Numbered from the stretch's first letter, positions 29,360 through 40,133 are shown. The stretch: 40,500 nucleotides of DNA from Diphasiastrum complanatum (GCA_029204225.1 CM055105.1:14599221-14639720); one strand, 5' to 3'. Made by a program: numbers and translations. The notes: generated by a model from the sequence alone, not told the origin.

Positions 29360-30804
29360 TGTGGTATCAGAGGCGACTGGCCGGTCAGCTATGCGGATCT
29401 CACGGAAATGGCCACGGTTTGGGGTTCATCAAGACAACTGTTGTGCAAGGTGCTGCCCACAGTGTAAGCACTTGTGCGTCCACGGTCGGGGTGGTCGGCA
29501 GAACAGGGAACTTGATGAGTCAAAGTGCTGCCCTCGAGGTGTAAGCACGGTCAGGTCTCGCGGTCCGGGCCTTTCGCTGTCTGCACGTAGGACGGATGAG
29601 GCAAAGTGTTGCCTAGGTAGGTGAAAGCACGGTCTGTACCTTGTGGGGTGCGGGGTGACATATTCGAACTGTACGGGTTAACCATTGATACAGAGATGCT
29701 GCTCGAATTCGGGTGTAAAGCACGGGTGGTTAGCTGCCGGTGCGGGATAGCTGCCAATCATTTAGCTATAAGAGCTATCCACCAAAAAGTGGTGGGGCGT
29801 GACTGAGGCAATGTGCTGCTTAATGGTGAAAGCACTGATGGTTGGATGGGTGTCCTATGTGGGCTGATTCTGTGATCGATTTGTATGGGCGCGGCCAGGC
29901 AAAGGTCCGTTGGCAGGACCATCTCAAAGTGGGACCTTGTCTTTGTTACTTGTTAGTAAACCTGCCTGAGTGTCTTACTTGTATGTATTCGTGGTGAGTC
30001 TTAGTACTCGTGCTTTGCCTGGTTTGCATGATTGCTTGTGATACAAGGAGCTGATGGCTCGAGAAGGAACCTTTTCTTTTGAAGGCTGATACCATCAAAC
30101 AAAGAGGACTACAGAATCTGTGGGGCGCATTTGCAGTTCAAGTACTTGCATGTGAACGGCAACGAAACGACTCAATGTTTGCAAAGGATGGATGGCTAGC
30201 CTGATTCTCGGGTTAGTTTCATTTGCGACAACGCCCACCAGACGCAAGCAAAAAGTCAAAAAGTTGGAAAGGGCAATTTCATGGGAGATCTTCTATGGAG
30301 CAGTTGGTCTTCATTTTGGAACGGCCACCTTCGGAACTGAAACTCACTGAGCATGGGTGATATCCAGTATCAGTTGGGTTTTTCCTCAAAGAGGAAAGAC
30401 TAGGATCCTCTTCAGAGATTGGCAACAAGTTGGATCGAGCCATAATCCTAGCAGATGGGAAGCAAAGTGTTGGAAAGGCTTTTTGTCTGAAGAACTCTAC
30501 TCTAAGTCCGATCAGCTAATTTTCTAAGTGGAGGGGAACTATCACACACACCTCTCTCTTGGGGCAAATTTTGAATGAAAGTTGATCAAAATGGGGGCAA
30601 ATTTAAGGTGACCTAGCCATACTCACACGAGGAGACTGGCGAACTTTGGACCTAATAAGTTGACAAGTTTTTGTTGTGGAAAGGAAAGTTTGTTATAGGC
30701 TTTCTCTGGACCAGCAATGATGAGGAAACATATGAGTACGCACGCTAAGGGACAGTTCACGTTGAGATCGGACTAGTGCAAACTCTGGGTGCATGTGTCT
30801 GATA
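29360..30804 (+). mobile_element. LARD internal region, truncated at the right
   Basis: PBS, hairpin leader and the single-copy form of the 252-bp segment (30118-30365) are present. There is an internal deletion at about 30740 (GAGTACG to CACGCTAAGGG, skipping about 100 bp relative to 18830-18925). It ends at GTGCATGTGTCTGAT (about 30804) where an unrelated minus-strand LTR begins. There is no PPT or 3' LTR for this copy. Confidence 0.88.
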
Positions 30805-31273
30805 ACACGTGCTGGGCATTGTGCCTGGCTCGTCCTGGTAGAGGGAGCTGAGACCTGGCGACTGGATTCCTGGCGCTGGTTGAGCTGCCCAAGTTTCTGT
30901 CTGCCGGACTCCCCCTATAGTTCTGCTGTGATTCGGCGCACCCCCTCTGTTATGAAACATAGTGCTTTCTGGTAAAGCACGCTTTTTGGGACTTAGTTTT
31001 TATTTTGCTGATTAAGCCTGGCAAGCCTGGCAGAATCAGTCTGGCTCCCGGACATGGGTCCCGGGAGCCGTTCCGGTGTCAGAATCAACTTGCTTCCTGA
31101 CTAGGCCATGACTCGAGCTCCAGAGCTAGCTCATGACTTGTGACTACTTGACTGGCTCACCACAGGTCGGAGGCTCAGTCCTTGACGTTCTAACTTGCTC
31201 TGGGACCTTAGGGAGTGTCACCCCTTAGAGTCTTACAGGGCACGTTGGGTGCACCTGAGTCAGCTTTACAACA
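30805..31273 (-). mobile_element. Diverged LARD-related LTR, 5' ~470 bp
   Basis: Read from 31273 leftwards it starts TGTTGTAAAGCTGACTC. Later it shares GTGCTTTACCAG, GGTGC-CGAATCACA and CTATAGGGGGAGT with the LARD LTRs. In place of the GGCGCC cluster it has GGCTCCCGGGACCC...CGGGAGCC. It is thus a sister family. The intact end at 31273 touches the aerolysin-like gene copy exactly. The 3' part of the LTR is lost at 30805. A 176-bp copy of the same LTR lies at 709-884. Confidence 0.8.
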
Positions 31274-32918
31274 TTTGGTCGCAGAGAAACTCTTGTGCAA
31301 GGTTTAGAGTAGTGATTGTTCGTAAGTGGAGGTGCTTTGAAATTACTACTTTTCATGAGTGCGAGGTTAAAGCCTCAATCTCTTCGGGTGACGTGTTTGA
31401 ATGTTATTTTCTAGACATCGTGAACTTGCGGGGTTATCCTTCATCATTCCAAAGGGAGTCTAGTTTAGTCGCACTTGTGTTATTTCACGTAATTGATTTT
31501 ATAGGAGCAAAGCTTGCGTGCCTGAAAGCTCCTTCTGAACCATCTGAAGGTGAAGTATATAAACCCGTTTTCTTGTTCATTACAGGTTTCAGTGTCCAGT
31601 GCTGCAGTGACGGATCACGACTCAGTGAAGCATGCGCTTTTATCAAACTGTGTAAGTAGAACAGAGTTTGAGTGCCTCTGTTTGTTTCTTGGGACGGGCT
31701 CTGATCACTTGCTCCAGATAAGAAACCACCACTCTCATGGCTATTTCAATCGACATCAAGGATGGCAACGTGACTGCCTTCGAAAGTCTTCGGCATCTGA
31801 TTACCGATGCCGAAGTTCATGAAATCTTTCGGCATCGGTGACTACGCTCTCAAGAATGCCGTCCAGGCTTACTTCGGCAGATAGCCCAATGATGCCTAGC
31901 TCAAAGCCCCACGCCTTGGAATGATCTCTACAAGAGTTTCGGTTGGCCGCAGGTCCAGACCGTGCTTGTGGTCCATAGCTCTACAATCACTGAGGAGGGT
32001 TCTCAACCGGTGATGCTTAGTTACCAGAATTTTGTTAACAATGACAGACAAGAAGCTACTTTTACAGCTAGCATGTCCGCTCAGCGCAGCAATTCGGTTT
32101 CTACAGGCTGGTCCAATTCGCACACCATAAAATTTGATCAGAAGATCAACTACTCGATCGCGTTTGGGGCTAAAGTTGGCGGAGAAAGTAGCTTGTCCTA
32201 TCAGTATGCATTTGGAGAGAGCGGGTCAGAATCCGTGACCACCACTCTAAGTTCAGGGTCAGGAGTGACTGTGAAGGTACCCCCGCATCAAACCAAGCAC
32301 GCAATCCTTACCGCCTCCAATGGCTATATGAAAGTCCGGATCGTTTATGAAGCCCATCTAACCGGAGTTACCGCAATCAATTACAATCCCACGTACCAGG
32401 GACATCACTTCTGGGCTTTGGATATCGGTGGCGTCATGACGAGCGGCTCCATTACCAACAAATTTACTATCACTGAGGACATTGTGTTGGACTACTACTC
32501 CAACTCCACGCTCGAGGTTGGGGATGGACCAGCGCCGCAGCACCTGGTGAAGTCGATCGATCATGGATCTTAGTATTCTCGGATGATGGGGGGCATCTTG
32601 TAGTAAGCAAAATAATGTCACGCATTGTAGCTATTATGGTTGCATGTGTGAGGCACATCATGTTAAAGCTTGAGAATCTACATACTACACTACGTAATAT
32701 GGGAAATGTTCATTGCATATATTGTACATATATTTTGAAAAATAAAGCTACCTGTGCGGGGCAATCATGTCAAAGCTCGAGAAGCTACATAGTACACTCC
32801 ATAGTATAGGAAATATTGAAGTGGAGACTATTGCAATATATATTATACATATATTTTGAAGAATAAAACCACATGTTTGGAGTGAAAAAAAGAATAAAAC
32901 TACAAGTTTAAAACTTTT
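31274..32918 (+). pseudogene. Aerolysin-like gene, copy 2: duplicated segment
   Basis: It matches 1876-3522 at high identity over 5' UTR intron, coding region and duplicated 3' UTR. Upstream homology ends exactly at the LTR terminus 31273, so the distal TATA box and first-exon start of copy 1 are absent. The inner TATA-like box (about 31556) and both splice sites are kept. The right edge at 32918 is where unrelated AT-rich sequence begins. Duplication preceded LTR insertion, or the insertion cut the copy's 5' end. Confidence 0.88.
31738..32573 (+). pseudogene. Aerolysin-like (ETX/MTX2-type) coding region, disabled copy 2
   Basis: The upstream short frame is kept (ATG 31738). In the main frame, two stops (TAG at 31882-31884 and 31897-31899) and a one-base loss near 31904 break the N-terminal part. 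From 31962 to the stop at 32571-32573 the pore-forming module is open (203 codons, S-S-T-I-T-E-E-G onwards) and almost identical to copy 1, including the V-P-P-H-Q motif. A normal ATG near the start of that open part is lacking. Most differences from copy 1 cluster at 31880-31975. It is likely a pseudogene; a shortened product is possible but unsupported. Confidence 0.85.
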
Positions 32919-32978
32919 TGGAAAAAAATTATGTGGTTTCTACATCAATCAAAGTTATGTTTTTTGTGTAATTTACAA

Positions 32979-34477
32979 TTAGAGGAAGTAAAGTAAACTT
33001 GAAAAACACCTGATTTTTGTTCTCTTGACCTTACTTGAGTCTTCATACACCTGCAAAAATAGATCCAAAACATCTTTGCCAAATGACTCTTCTTTTATGC
33101 TCTTGATTAGCTCCAAATTACAACTTTCCCTTTTGTGTTGTTGAAGCCCTTTGAGATCAACCTCTAGATCTTCCTTTTGAGCATCCACGACATAGACTAA
33201 GAACTCTTTTCCAGATCCATTACTTGATTTTCCAGCATGAGAACCAATATTCACTTGCATAGCATCATCTACACAAGAAGATTATCCAAAACGTGTGAGT
33301 AAAACAAAGTGTGTCACTTCCACTTGCTTACCTTTCTCTTGATCATCAAAGATATGAATATCTTCAGACCTGAACCTCTGAAAATACTCCCTCTCAAACA
33401 TATGATCTAGACCCAACAAGATCTTATCACTGCTTGATCTCAAATTTCCACCAAGGTTAGTGAAAACAATGCCACCATCATAAATCATAGATTCCAAACT
33501 TTTCATCCAACATAAAGTAGAATAGGTGAAGATGAGTATCAAACCTAATAAATCCAACCCTCTTGAGTCCATAAATAAACTCAATAAGCTCATCAATTAG
33601 ATATCCCTTTCCTTGAAGAATTTGCCTTTCGATTTGCTCCATGTAGCCTTCTTCAACTAACATTTTGCCATCTTGATCATGAGTGATCAATTCACAATCA
33701 TAGAATCATTTGAGTTGATGAAGAGATGTGAGATACATTCCTTGATCTTACCAAGAACTAATCTTTCATTTCTCTTTCCTTCATAAAACTCCCTCTTAAT
33801 GATTGCATCATAGGAAGTAGAAACCTCAAAAACATTAGAAGCCATGAAAAAAATGATTAGTAACTTCAACATAAGGTCTCTTGTTTCAAACAAGAACTTC
33901 TGCTCAATGATTTAGGCAATGAATCATATGATAATGATTCCTCCTCACTATCATTCACAATGACATCATTCAAAGTACATCCTACTTTGAACTCTTCACA
34001 TACTTCTCTTCTTCTTGACTTGTGACTATCTTCCTCACCAAGTCTCATGATAGAATCATTTGATCTACTCTCTTTATGAAGACATGTAACTCCACTCGCT
34101 GCAAAAATGACTTTCTTGTACTCATCACAAAAAAATGTAGGAGAACTATCTCCTTCATGAATGCACCTTGCAACATCTTTTTCCATATGATCAAAAAAAT
34201 CATTAGCAACAACCTTTGCCAAGGAAGAACCTTCACCACCTCCATTGATGAAGTTAACTCTTTCCTTACCTTTTGCATGCTTGCACTTGCCATGAAGAAC
34301 CATTGAAGAACCATTATTATCCTCATAGCTAGCCAAGCTAGCACAAAGATGAACATCTCCACGAAGCATATTAGATCTTGACCTAGATCTAGCAAAAGAA
34401 AGCTTGTTAGACTGTGCATAAGATCCATCAATCTTATTAATTGGGGCCCTTTTGGAACTAAAAAAGGACCCCTTCAC
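32979..34477 (-). pseudogene. Unrecognised broken coding region
   Basis: On the minus strand, open stretches overlap in changing frames: 34477-33866 (203 codons), 33893-33687, 33690-33478, 33596-33282 and 33260-32979. The amino-acid composition is protein-like throughout (Ser/Glu-rich first part, then L-L-G-L-D-H-M-F-E-R-E-Y-F and V-D-L-K-G-L-Q-Q-H-K-R-E). The breaks could be frameshifts or short introns. It lies downstream of a copia gag-protease piece on the same strand and may belong to the same or a neighbouring element. I know no family for it. Confidence 0.35.
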
Positions 34478-35012
34478 TAATTATAATTAGTGTTAATGAC
34501 GACATGTGTACAAATAAAAGAGTGACAATTGAGATGGAATTCTGGTTGGTTGGGCGGCGAACTGGGCTAGCTGCTCGAGGTGTTTGTGTCTGCGAGCCGT
34601 AGGAGGGCCCTACAATGGCCGTGCATGGGAGCGGGGGGGGGGGGGGGGGGGGGGGGGTGTTGTACCCCCTCCCCCTTTCATTTTCAAATTTTTTTTTATG
34701 TACAAGTTGTTAAATGCCCCCCCCCCAAACTATTCTCTAAACTTTCAAGATAAAGAATAAAAAAATTTGCAACTTATTTTATTACAAAATTAAGCTCAAA
34801 AGAAGACCAATGAAGTACAAAAAACATTTCAGCCTTTTACAAATTCAAAAAAAAATCAATATTTTTACAAGCATTAAATTTAATTTTTTATTTATTTAAT
34901 ATACTAGGTTCAAGTGCAACCTATGTGACTAGGTTTTAACTCAAGCTAAACTCAAGGTGAACTGCCACATAGGACTATTAGCAAGTTAATTAATTTAGAT
35001 TATCAAACATGT
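34478..35012. other. Non-coding gap between two minus-strand remnants
   Basis: It separates the unknown region from the copia gag piece. It is bounded by similar short GC-rich palindromic sequences: GGGGCCCTTTTGG...AAAGGACCCC (34442-34472) and GGCCCTTTTTGGGCCC (35026-35041). Inside are the homopolymer tract at 34633-34726 and AT-rich filler. It may be an insertion in the copia-derived sequence, but no target duplication was confirmed. Confidence 0.4.
34633..34726. repeat. Homopolymer pair: G25 and C10
   Basis: 25 consecutive G (34633-34657) are followed by CCCCCTCCCCC (about 34665-34675) and C10 (34717-34726). It can form G-quadruplex or G/C hairpin structure. It is also a likely place for sequencing or assembly length error. 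Confidence 0.95.
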
Positions 35013-36202
35013 TTAGGCAAGGAAGAGGCCCTTTTTGGGCCCTAATAGATGCTGAAAGGTAACTTGAAATTTGAGACCAATCTCCTTTTCCATTCCATCC
35101 ATTTCGTTAGCCATAACAATACCATCAAGCTTGAAAAGTCTACCTTGTCTATTGCCCCTATCAACCAAGATTTCTTCCTTTGTAATGAAACAAGCATCAC
35201 CACCAAACTTTACCTTGTATCCTTTCTCTATCATTTGACCAACGCTTAACAAATTCTTTGAAAGTGAAGGAATGTAAAGAACACCATAAAGTCTTGCTTT
35301 CCTATTAGTAGAAAGACAAATAGGAATTGAACCAATACCTTCAATCACACACTTACCACCATTGGCCATGTGTATCACTTTATTGGCTCCATCATAAATG
35401 AGCAAAGAAGTAAAGAACTCCTTGTGACTAGTCATGTGTGAACTAGCTCCACTATCAATCCACCGTGAATCTTTGTCACCTTCCCTTGATATTGGACTTG
35501 AAGAGCACATAAAAATAGAATCACAACCACCTAGATCATCGTCATGAGTAGTAAAGTTTCTTTGCTTTCTACCTTAATCAAGTTTGCTTCTTCAAACATT
35601 CATTAGCAAAATGCCCTTTTATTCCACAATAGAAGCATTTTAACTTTGACCTATCTTTCTTCTTACTAACAAAAGAGGAAAGCTCACCTTGATCTTGACA
35701 CTTAGACCACTTGACTTTGCCTTTGCCCTTGAACGTGCCTTTGGTGAATGTAACCTCCTCTTTATATTGAGATGTTGATGTAGGATCCACCTCTTTCTTG
35801 AAGCCTAGACTCCTCATTCACCCAAATCTCTTGCAAATCCACAATGCTTGGCAAGGTTCTTTGAATAGCAAAGATTTGAATAAGGTTAGCGTGATCATCC
35901 AACAAGCCATTAAGTATAACTTGAACAAGTTCTACTTCCTTAATGCTCTCATCAATACATGATAACTCATCATTGAATGCTTTAACTCTCAAAACAAAAG
36001 CATGAGTACTTTTGTCCTTCTTTTGCAAACTTTGAAGCATTTTTCTTCCTAGAGTCAACACTCTAGATGTAGACTTGGATTCATAAAGCTTCTTTAATGA
36101 ATCCCAAGCATCCTTTGATGAAGTACACTTACCAAGTTCTTTGAAAAGTTCATTGGTAATATTGATATTTATCATGTGTATAGCTCTTTTAGCTCTCGTC
36201 AT
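35013..36202 (-). pseudogene. Ty1-copia retrotransposon gag and protease, broken
   Basis: Minus strand. 36202-35762 encodes a gag-polypeptide of copia type (UBN2-like: L-G-K-C-T-S-S-K-D-A-W-D-S-L-K-K-L-Y, then S-L-Q-K-K-D-K-S). In the next frame 35817-35578 ends with the CCHC knuckle C-F-Y-C-G-I-K-G-H-F-A-N-E-C. After a further break, 35510-35013 carries the aspartic protease site W-I-D-S-G-A-S-S-H-M and L-S-K-N-L-L-S-V-G-Q. Integrase and reverse transcriptase are absent: the sequence ends in a stop at 35013 before the pre-integrase motif. It once encoded capsid and protease, and now has at least two frame changes plus a truncation. Confidence 0.85.
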
Positions 36203-36583
36203 ACCTCACTTGATCTTGAGGTGCTTGAGGCCTCTCCTTCCACACCTGCAACAATCTTCATTAACTCATTCATTTACAATAAGGACTCCAGCCTCACCTT
36301 CCAAGTAGAATAGTTGATTGAGGGCTTTTTTGCAGAAGCCAAATTTGTAGGGCAAAGCATGAAATGGACGATGCGAATAACATAATGCAAGGAAAGCAAA
36401 AGTGGACAATGACAGAAAACTAGAAGTAGTTATAGTTAAGATGTTCTTTTAACTACTAGCTATAGATTAGATTAATTGTCTCTCCATTCTCTATATATAG
36501 GATTAACATGTGAGGGACAACATACAAATAAACGTGTTAGTATATAATACTAGCTATTCGTAAGAGAGAGTAACTCTCTTGCG
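36203..36583. other. Gap between head-to-head copia fragments
   Basis: It separates the minus-strand gag piece from the plus-strand reverse transcriptase piece. It contains TATATATAGG (36495-36504) in an LTR-like AT-rich stretch and repeats of CTAGCTAT (36456, 36550). No LTR ends were found. Probably residual leader or LTR sequence of one of the two fragments. Confidence 0.35.
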
Positions 36584-37270
36584 GTGGTGCGTTGTTTGAG
36601 AACCAAACAATGCTTTTACCCAGAGCATAGCAGTGAAAGTAAACAATGGCATCGGGTAATGCAGGAAGAACTACAATCCATGGAAAAGAACAAAGCATGG
36701 GAACTGACAACATTACCTTCTGGAAGAAAGGCAATAAGCAACAAATGGATTTTTAAAAGAAAAACCAATGCAGCAGGTTCAGTGGTCCGATACAAAGCCA
36801 GATTAGTGGCAAGGTGTTTCTCACAAAGGGAAGGGGTTGATTATTTTGAAATCTTCTCTCCCATAGTAAAAATGGCTAGTATAAGAACACTCTTGGCATC
36901 GAGGTATGATCTAGAAATTCATCAGATTGATGTGAAGCCAGCATACTTATGCATGGCATAATAGAATTGATCTTATCAAAATGCATGATTTGCTATCAAA
37001 CTGTAACATATATACAATCAAAGATGCTGATAGTTTTCTATTCATGACATTATTCATTGATGATACTCTGATAATAGGGAATCACTTGAAATTGATCCAG
37101 AAAATAAAGGCTCAAATATCTAATGAGTTTAATATTACAGATCTTGGCGAGGCAGAGATATGTGTGGGACTGCAAATAGACAGGGACAGATGCAGAGGCA
37201 TTCTCCACCTGACTCAGGAGGAATATACGCTGAAGATTCTGAAGGATTACAAAATGACAGAGTGCAGTGT
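36584..37270 (+). pseudogene. Ty1-copia reverse transcriptase fragment, broken
   Basis: The first frame (36584-36961) encodes the start of the copia RVT_2 domain: W-x-x-x-M-Q-E-E-L-Q-S-M, N-K-W-I-F-K-R-K, R-Y-K-A-R-L-V-A-R and I-H-Q-I-D-V-K-P-A-Y. A stop and a gap of the usual finger/palm segment follow. The second frame (36981 on) resumes at F-I-D-D-T-L-I-I-G (the catalytic Y-V-D-D box, changed to F-I-D-D), then I-T-D-L-G-E-A-E. About 80 residues between them are deleted. RNase H is missing. It is on the opposite strand to the gag piece, so the two do not form one element as they stand. Confidence 0.85.
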
Positions 37271-37419
37271 GATGGATAAAAGATGCATGAAAGAGGCATT
37301 GTTGAAAATCATTTTTGTGGAAGTTTGGATGAAAAGAAGAAGGTCCACCATCGAATTTGGAAGACGTTGAGGTTTGTTAATTTTATATGATTGTTTTTTA
37401 TTATAATCTTCGTCAATCT

Positions 37420-37960
37420 ATATGTGTCACTTATGAAATTTGTTTCGTGTGTGTAGCCAATACATCGAAGGCCATTCCACGAAGTTGATCCATCCGTGTT
37501 TAGTTACAATCAATGTCAAGTTTTGATAGACATGAGAAAACAAAGAATGAAACAAATTGAAGAGGCAAACACAATTGGAAAAAAGAATAATCAACTTGAT
37601 TCTAATGATTATGATGACGAGGTGTAACACGATGAAGCAGTCCACAACATGTTTGAATCTTACTTTGAAATAAATGAGAATGATGATATGCATGCATCTT
37701 CTAATGAAAACGGAGATCATGAACAATATGAGATGGATGAAGATGAGATTATATTGCGCAAGGAGGCAGACATTCATCTATATCCTGGGGCATCCATTTC
37801 GAGACTAGCTACGTCAATTCTTATTCTAAACTTTCAAGCAACATACAAATGGAGTGATCGTAGCGTGACATCTTTATTCGGGTACTTAACGCATAACACA
37901 ACTACTATACTTTATAGCATATTTACATTAAGTTAATTTTTTTTCTTTGCTAACAACTCA
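37420..37960 (+). pseudogene. CACTA transposase, N-terminal/central acidic exon
   Basis: The frame 37649-37936 has an acidic stretch (N-E-N-D-D, M-D-E-D-E-I-I) followed by the TNP2-type motif L-Y-P-G-A-x-I-S-R-L-A-T, with W-S-D-R-S-V-T-S-L-F-G-Y-L. This corresponds to the conserved L-Y-P-G-C...L-K region that precedes the transposase core. An in-frame stop at 37624-37626 separates it from a coding-like stretch to its left (37457-37620). A probable intron begins after F-G-Y-L (GTACTTAACG near 37879), but a clear acceptor was not found. Confidence 0.7.
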
Positions 37961-38403
37961 CATTGCTCTTTTTGCATCGAATACTTCCGAAAGAAAATGT
38001 GATACCTAAAACACAAAAAGAAGCACGAAAGATGATGACCGTTCTTGGAAACATATTCAAAAACGTCGGTGAATCCTTATGGAACCACATCATTGGCATA
38101 AAAGACAACTCCGCAGCTTGTAAAGATCTACAAACGGCCGATGTGAAAAGACCCTATTGGGGTGGAGATGAGATTCTACCTAGCGTGCCGTGGATTCTTA
38201 CGAAAGAGCAACTCTCATATGTTAAACATGTCATAAAACAAATGAGAACTCCAACAGGCTATGCACATTCTTTATGCAAGTCATTCACCAAAGATGGTAA
38301 ATTAAGTGGATTGAAATCACATGATTGGCATAAGCTGTTGCAATTCATACTTCCACTTTCTATTCGAGGTCTCTTCAACAATGACGTACGGAATATGCTT
38401 TAA
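37961..38403 (+). pseudogene. CACTA TNP2 with the central domain deleted
   Basis: P-K-T-Q-K-E-A-R-K-M-M is the usual line before the catalytic core. Within a few residues (about 38052) it runs straight into N-I-F-K-N-V-G-E-S-L-W, which belongs after the core. The Transposase_21 catalytic region is thus missing without a frame change. It continues with V-P-W-I-L-T-K-E-Q and L-K-S-H-D-W-H-K-L-L-Q-F and stops at TAA 38401-38403. It is an internal deletion derivative typical of defective CACTA copies. Confidence 0.8.
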
Positions 38404-38513
38404 AATTTGTCATCGATGATTAGGTTTGTATATTTTCTTAAGCACTTGAATAAATATGTGATATTTCAATTTTTTTACGTGTTAAACAACCTAATGTACT
38501 ATCAATCTTGCAG

Positions 38514-39208
38514 GTGGATGTCCTCAAAAGAAATAAAAAATAGTGAATTGGATTCCATGAAAATCCAAATGATTGAAATGGTATGTTTGTTGGAAAGGGA
38601 TTTTCCAACTTCCTTTTTGGATATACAAGTTCATCTTCTAGTGCATTTGGTCGAAGAAGTATCAATTACAGGACCTGTGCACACGAGATGGATGTTCTAC
38701 CTTTAGCGCTTTATGAAAGTTTTGAAGGGCTTTGTGAGACAAAAGACAAGGTCAGAAGGTAGCATTGCAGAAAGTTGGCTTGTACATGAATCTTTGTTTT
38801 ATATCACCGAAATAATCTCACAATTGCATCCTACAAGTCCAAAAATGTGGTGTGAAGAAGAAGATGAATGTGTTAAGGGTGAAGTACCACAAAGAAATAG
38901 TGTGCAAAAAAGACTTTCACCTCAATTAAAAGAGAAAATTGACACATTCATATTATATAATTGTGGACAAATGGAAAAGTGGATTTTCAAGGTATGAAGA
39001 AGCCAAAAAGGAAAGAAACATAACATTGAAACAAAGAAGAAACATCAATCGAAGAAGAAGAAGGGCGTTGGAGAACGATGAGCCTTTGGAGCCTTTACCT
39101 TCAAAATGCTCTCGTGAATGGGTTTTTGATAGGATGCTAAAAGCATCCGAAAACGGAGAAGAAGTGACCGAATTAGAATGGGAATTTGTTTGCGGATGTG
39201 GATGGAAG
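38514..39208 (+). pseudogene. CACTA DUF4218 region, second copy, broken
   Basis: The acceptor ATCTTGCAG (38513) opens an exon with L-E-R-D-F-P-T-S-F-L-D-I-Q-V-H-L-L-V-H-L and G-P-V-H-T-R-W-M. An in-frame TAG stands at 38704-38706. Intron 5808-5912 of the other copy is absent here: T-R-W-M is continuous. The exon continues with K-T-R-S-E-G-S-I-A-E-S-W-L-V-H-E-S. The frame shifts near 38985 to a basic tail (R-R-N-I-N-R-R-R-R-R) and ends at donor AAG|GTTAGT (39209). Confidence 0.85.
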
Positions 39209-39311
39209 GTTAGTGTAATATTGTTTATGTAAAGTTTTGTTTTTGTACTACTCAATATATGAGTAGTATTTCTAACTACACACATTTGTTTTTTTTTTTT
39301 GTGTGTTTTAG

Positions 39312-39608
39312 TATACATCATACACTGCCATGTGGGCATATGGACACCATTATCGTGTTGAGAGAGTTGACAACAAGCGACGTACATATGATTGTAGTGT
39401 AATGGCCAACTTTCAACAAGAGAGTCATTCTTGTGTGAGGGACCCTAATGTCATTTCGGGTGACCTAGACTATGTCGGCACATTGCAACATATTTATGAA
39501 GTCGAATACGAGACTAACGACAAATACTTTATTTTTGACGTAAAATGGTTTAAGGTCATCTATCGTGGAAGCAATGCCACGATTTTTCAAATTGATTCAA
39601 CAAAATGT
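39312..39608 (+). pseudogene. CACTA DUF4216 exon, second copy
   Basis: After intron 39209-39311 (acceptor TGTGTTTTAG) the exon encodes M-W-A-Y-G-H-H-Y-R-V-E-R-V-D-N-K-R, then F-Q-Q-E-S and K-Y-F-I-F-D-V-K-W-F-K-V-I-Y-R-G, the full DUF4216 domain. The frame is open to ATT-GATTCAACAAAATG|GTATATC-like sequence, where the last intron starts at about 39608. This is the best-preserved exon of either copy, and pieces of it occur at 1-235 (minus) and 920-1012 (plus). Confidence 0.85.
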
Positions 39609-39614
39609 ATATCG

Positions 39615-39990
39615 CATTAGGGAGTTTTGAGCTTCAAAAAGACCCTTTAAGAATTCATGCAAGATGTCTTTTATATTATTAACATATTATAACACTAATA
39701 ATTTTGACTTGTCATAACTTTTTAATCATGTCTCAAAAGTATGTCATCTAACATATCATTGGAAAGCCCTTGTTGAGCGCTTTCCAATGCACCAGACTCC
39801 GCTAAATTTGGACGTACCACTAAAAAGTTATGCCATTTTTAGTGTGGACTCAAAAAGTTACGTTACGTAGATTTCAAATTTGAGTGTTTTGATTGGTCCA
39901 TGTGTAAGAAAGATTTAAGAAAAAATATAAAAATATATATAAATTTTTTTTTTGCAAAGGGTCTTTTTTGGATTTAGAACTCCTCTAATG
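39615..39990. mobile_element. MITE-like element inserted in the last CACTA intron
   Basis: Terminal inverted repeats are about 35 bp: left CATTAGGGAGTTTTGAGC...AAAAAGACCCTTT (39615-39649), right, read inversely, CATTAGAGGAGTTC...AAAAAAGACCCTTT (39990-39956). The interior is AT-rich with no ORF. The same intron at 1-154 lacks it, giving an empty site for comparison. A right-end fragment occurs at 11731-11836. The target duplication is not clear. Confidence 0.65.
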
Positions 39991-40133
39991 ATGGACTCTC
40001 ATGACACTTTAGTATTGCCACGACATTGCGAACAAGTGAGACTCTAAAATTTCAATGTCATTAATATTCGCAATCCAATTATTTATGTATCAATCTTATA
40101 ATACAAACTTAATTTTTTTTAATTCTTTGGTAG

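Noticed and set aside
36584-37370. Joining the copia gag-protease piece (35013-36202) and the reverse transcriptase piece into one element
   Set aside because: They are on opposite strands, face away from each other and no LTRs link them.
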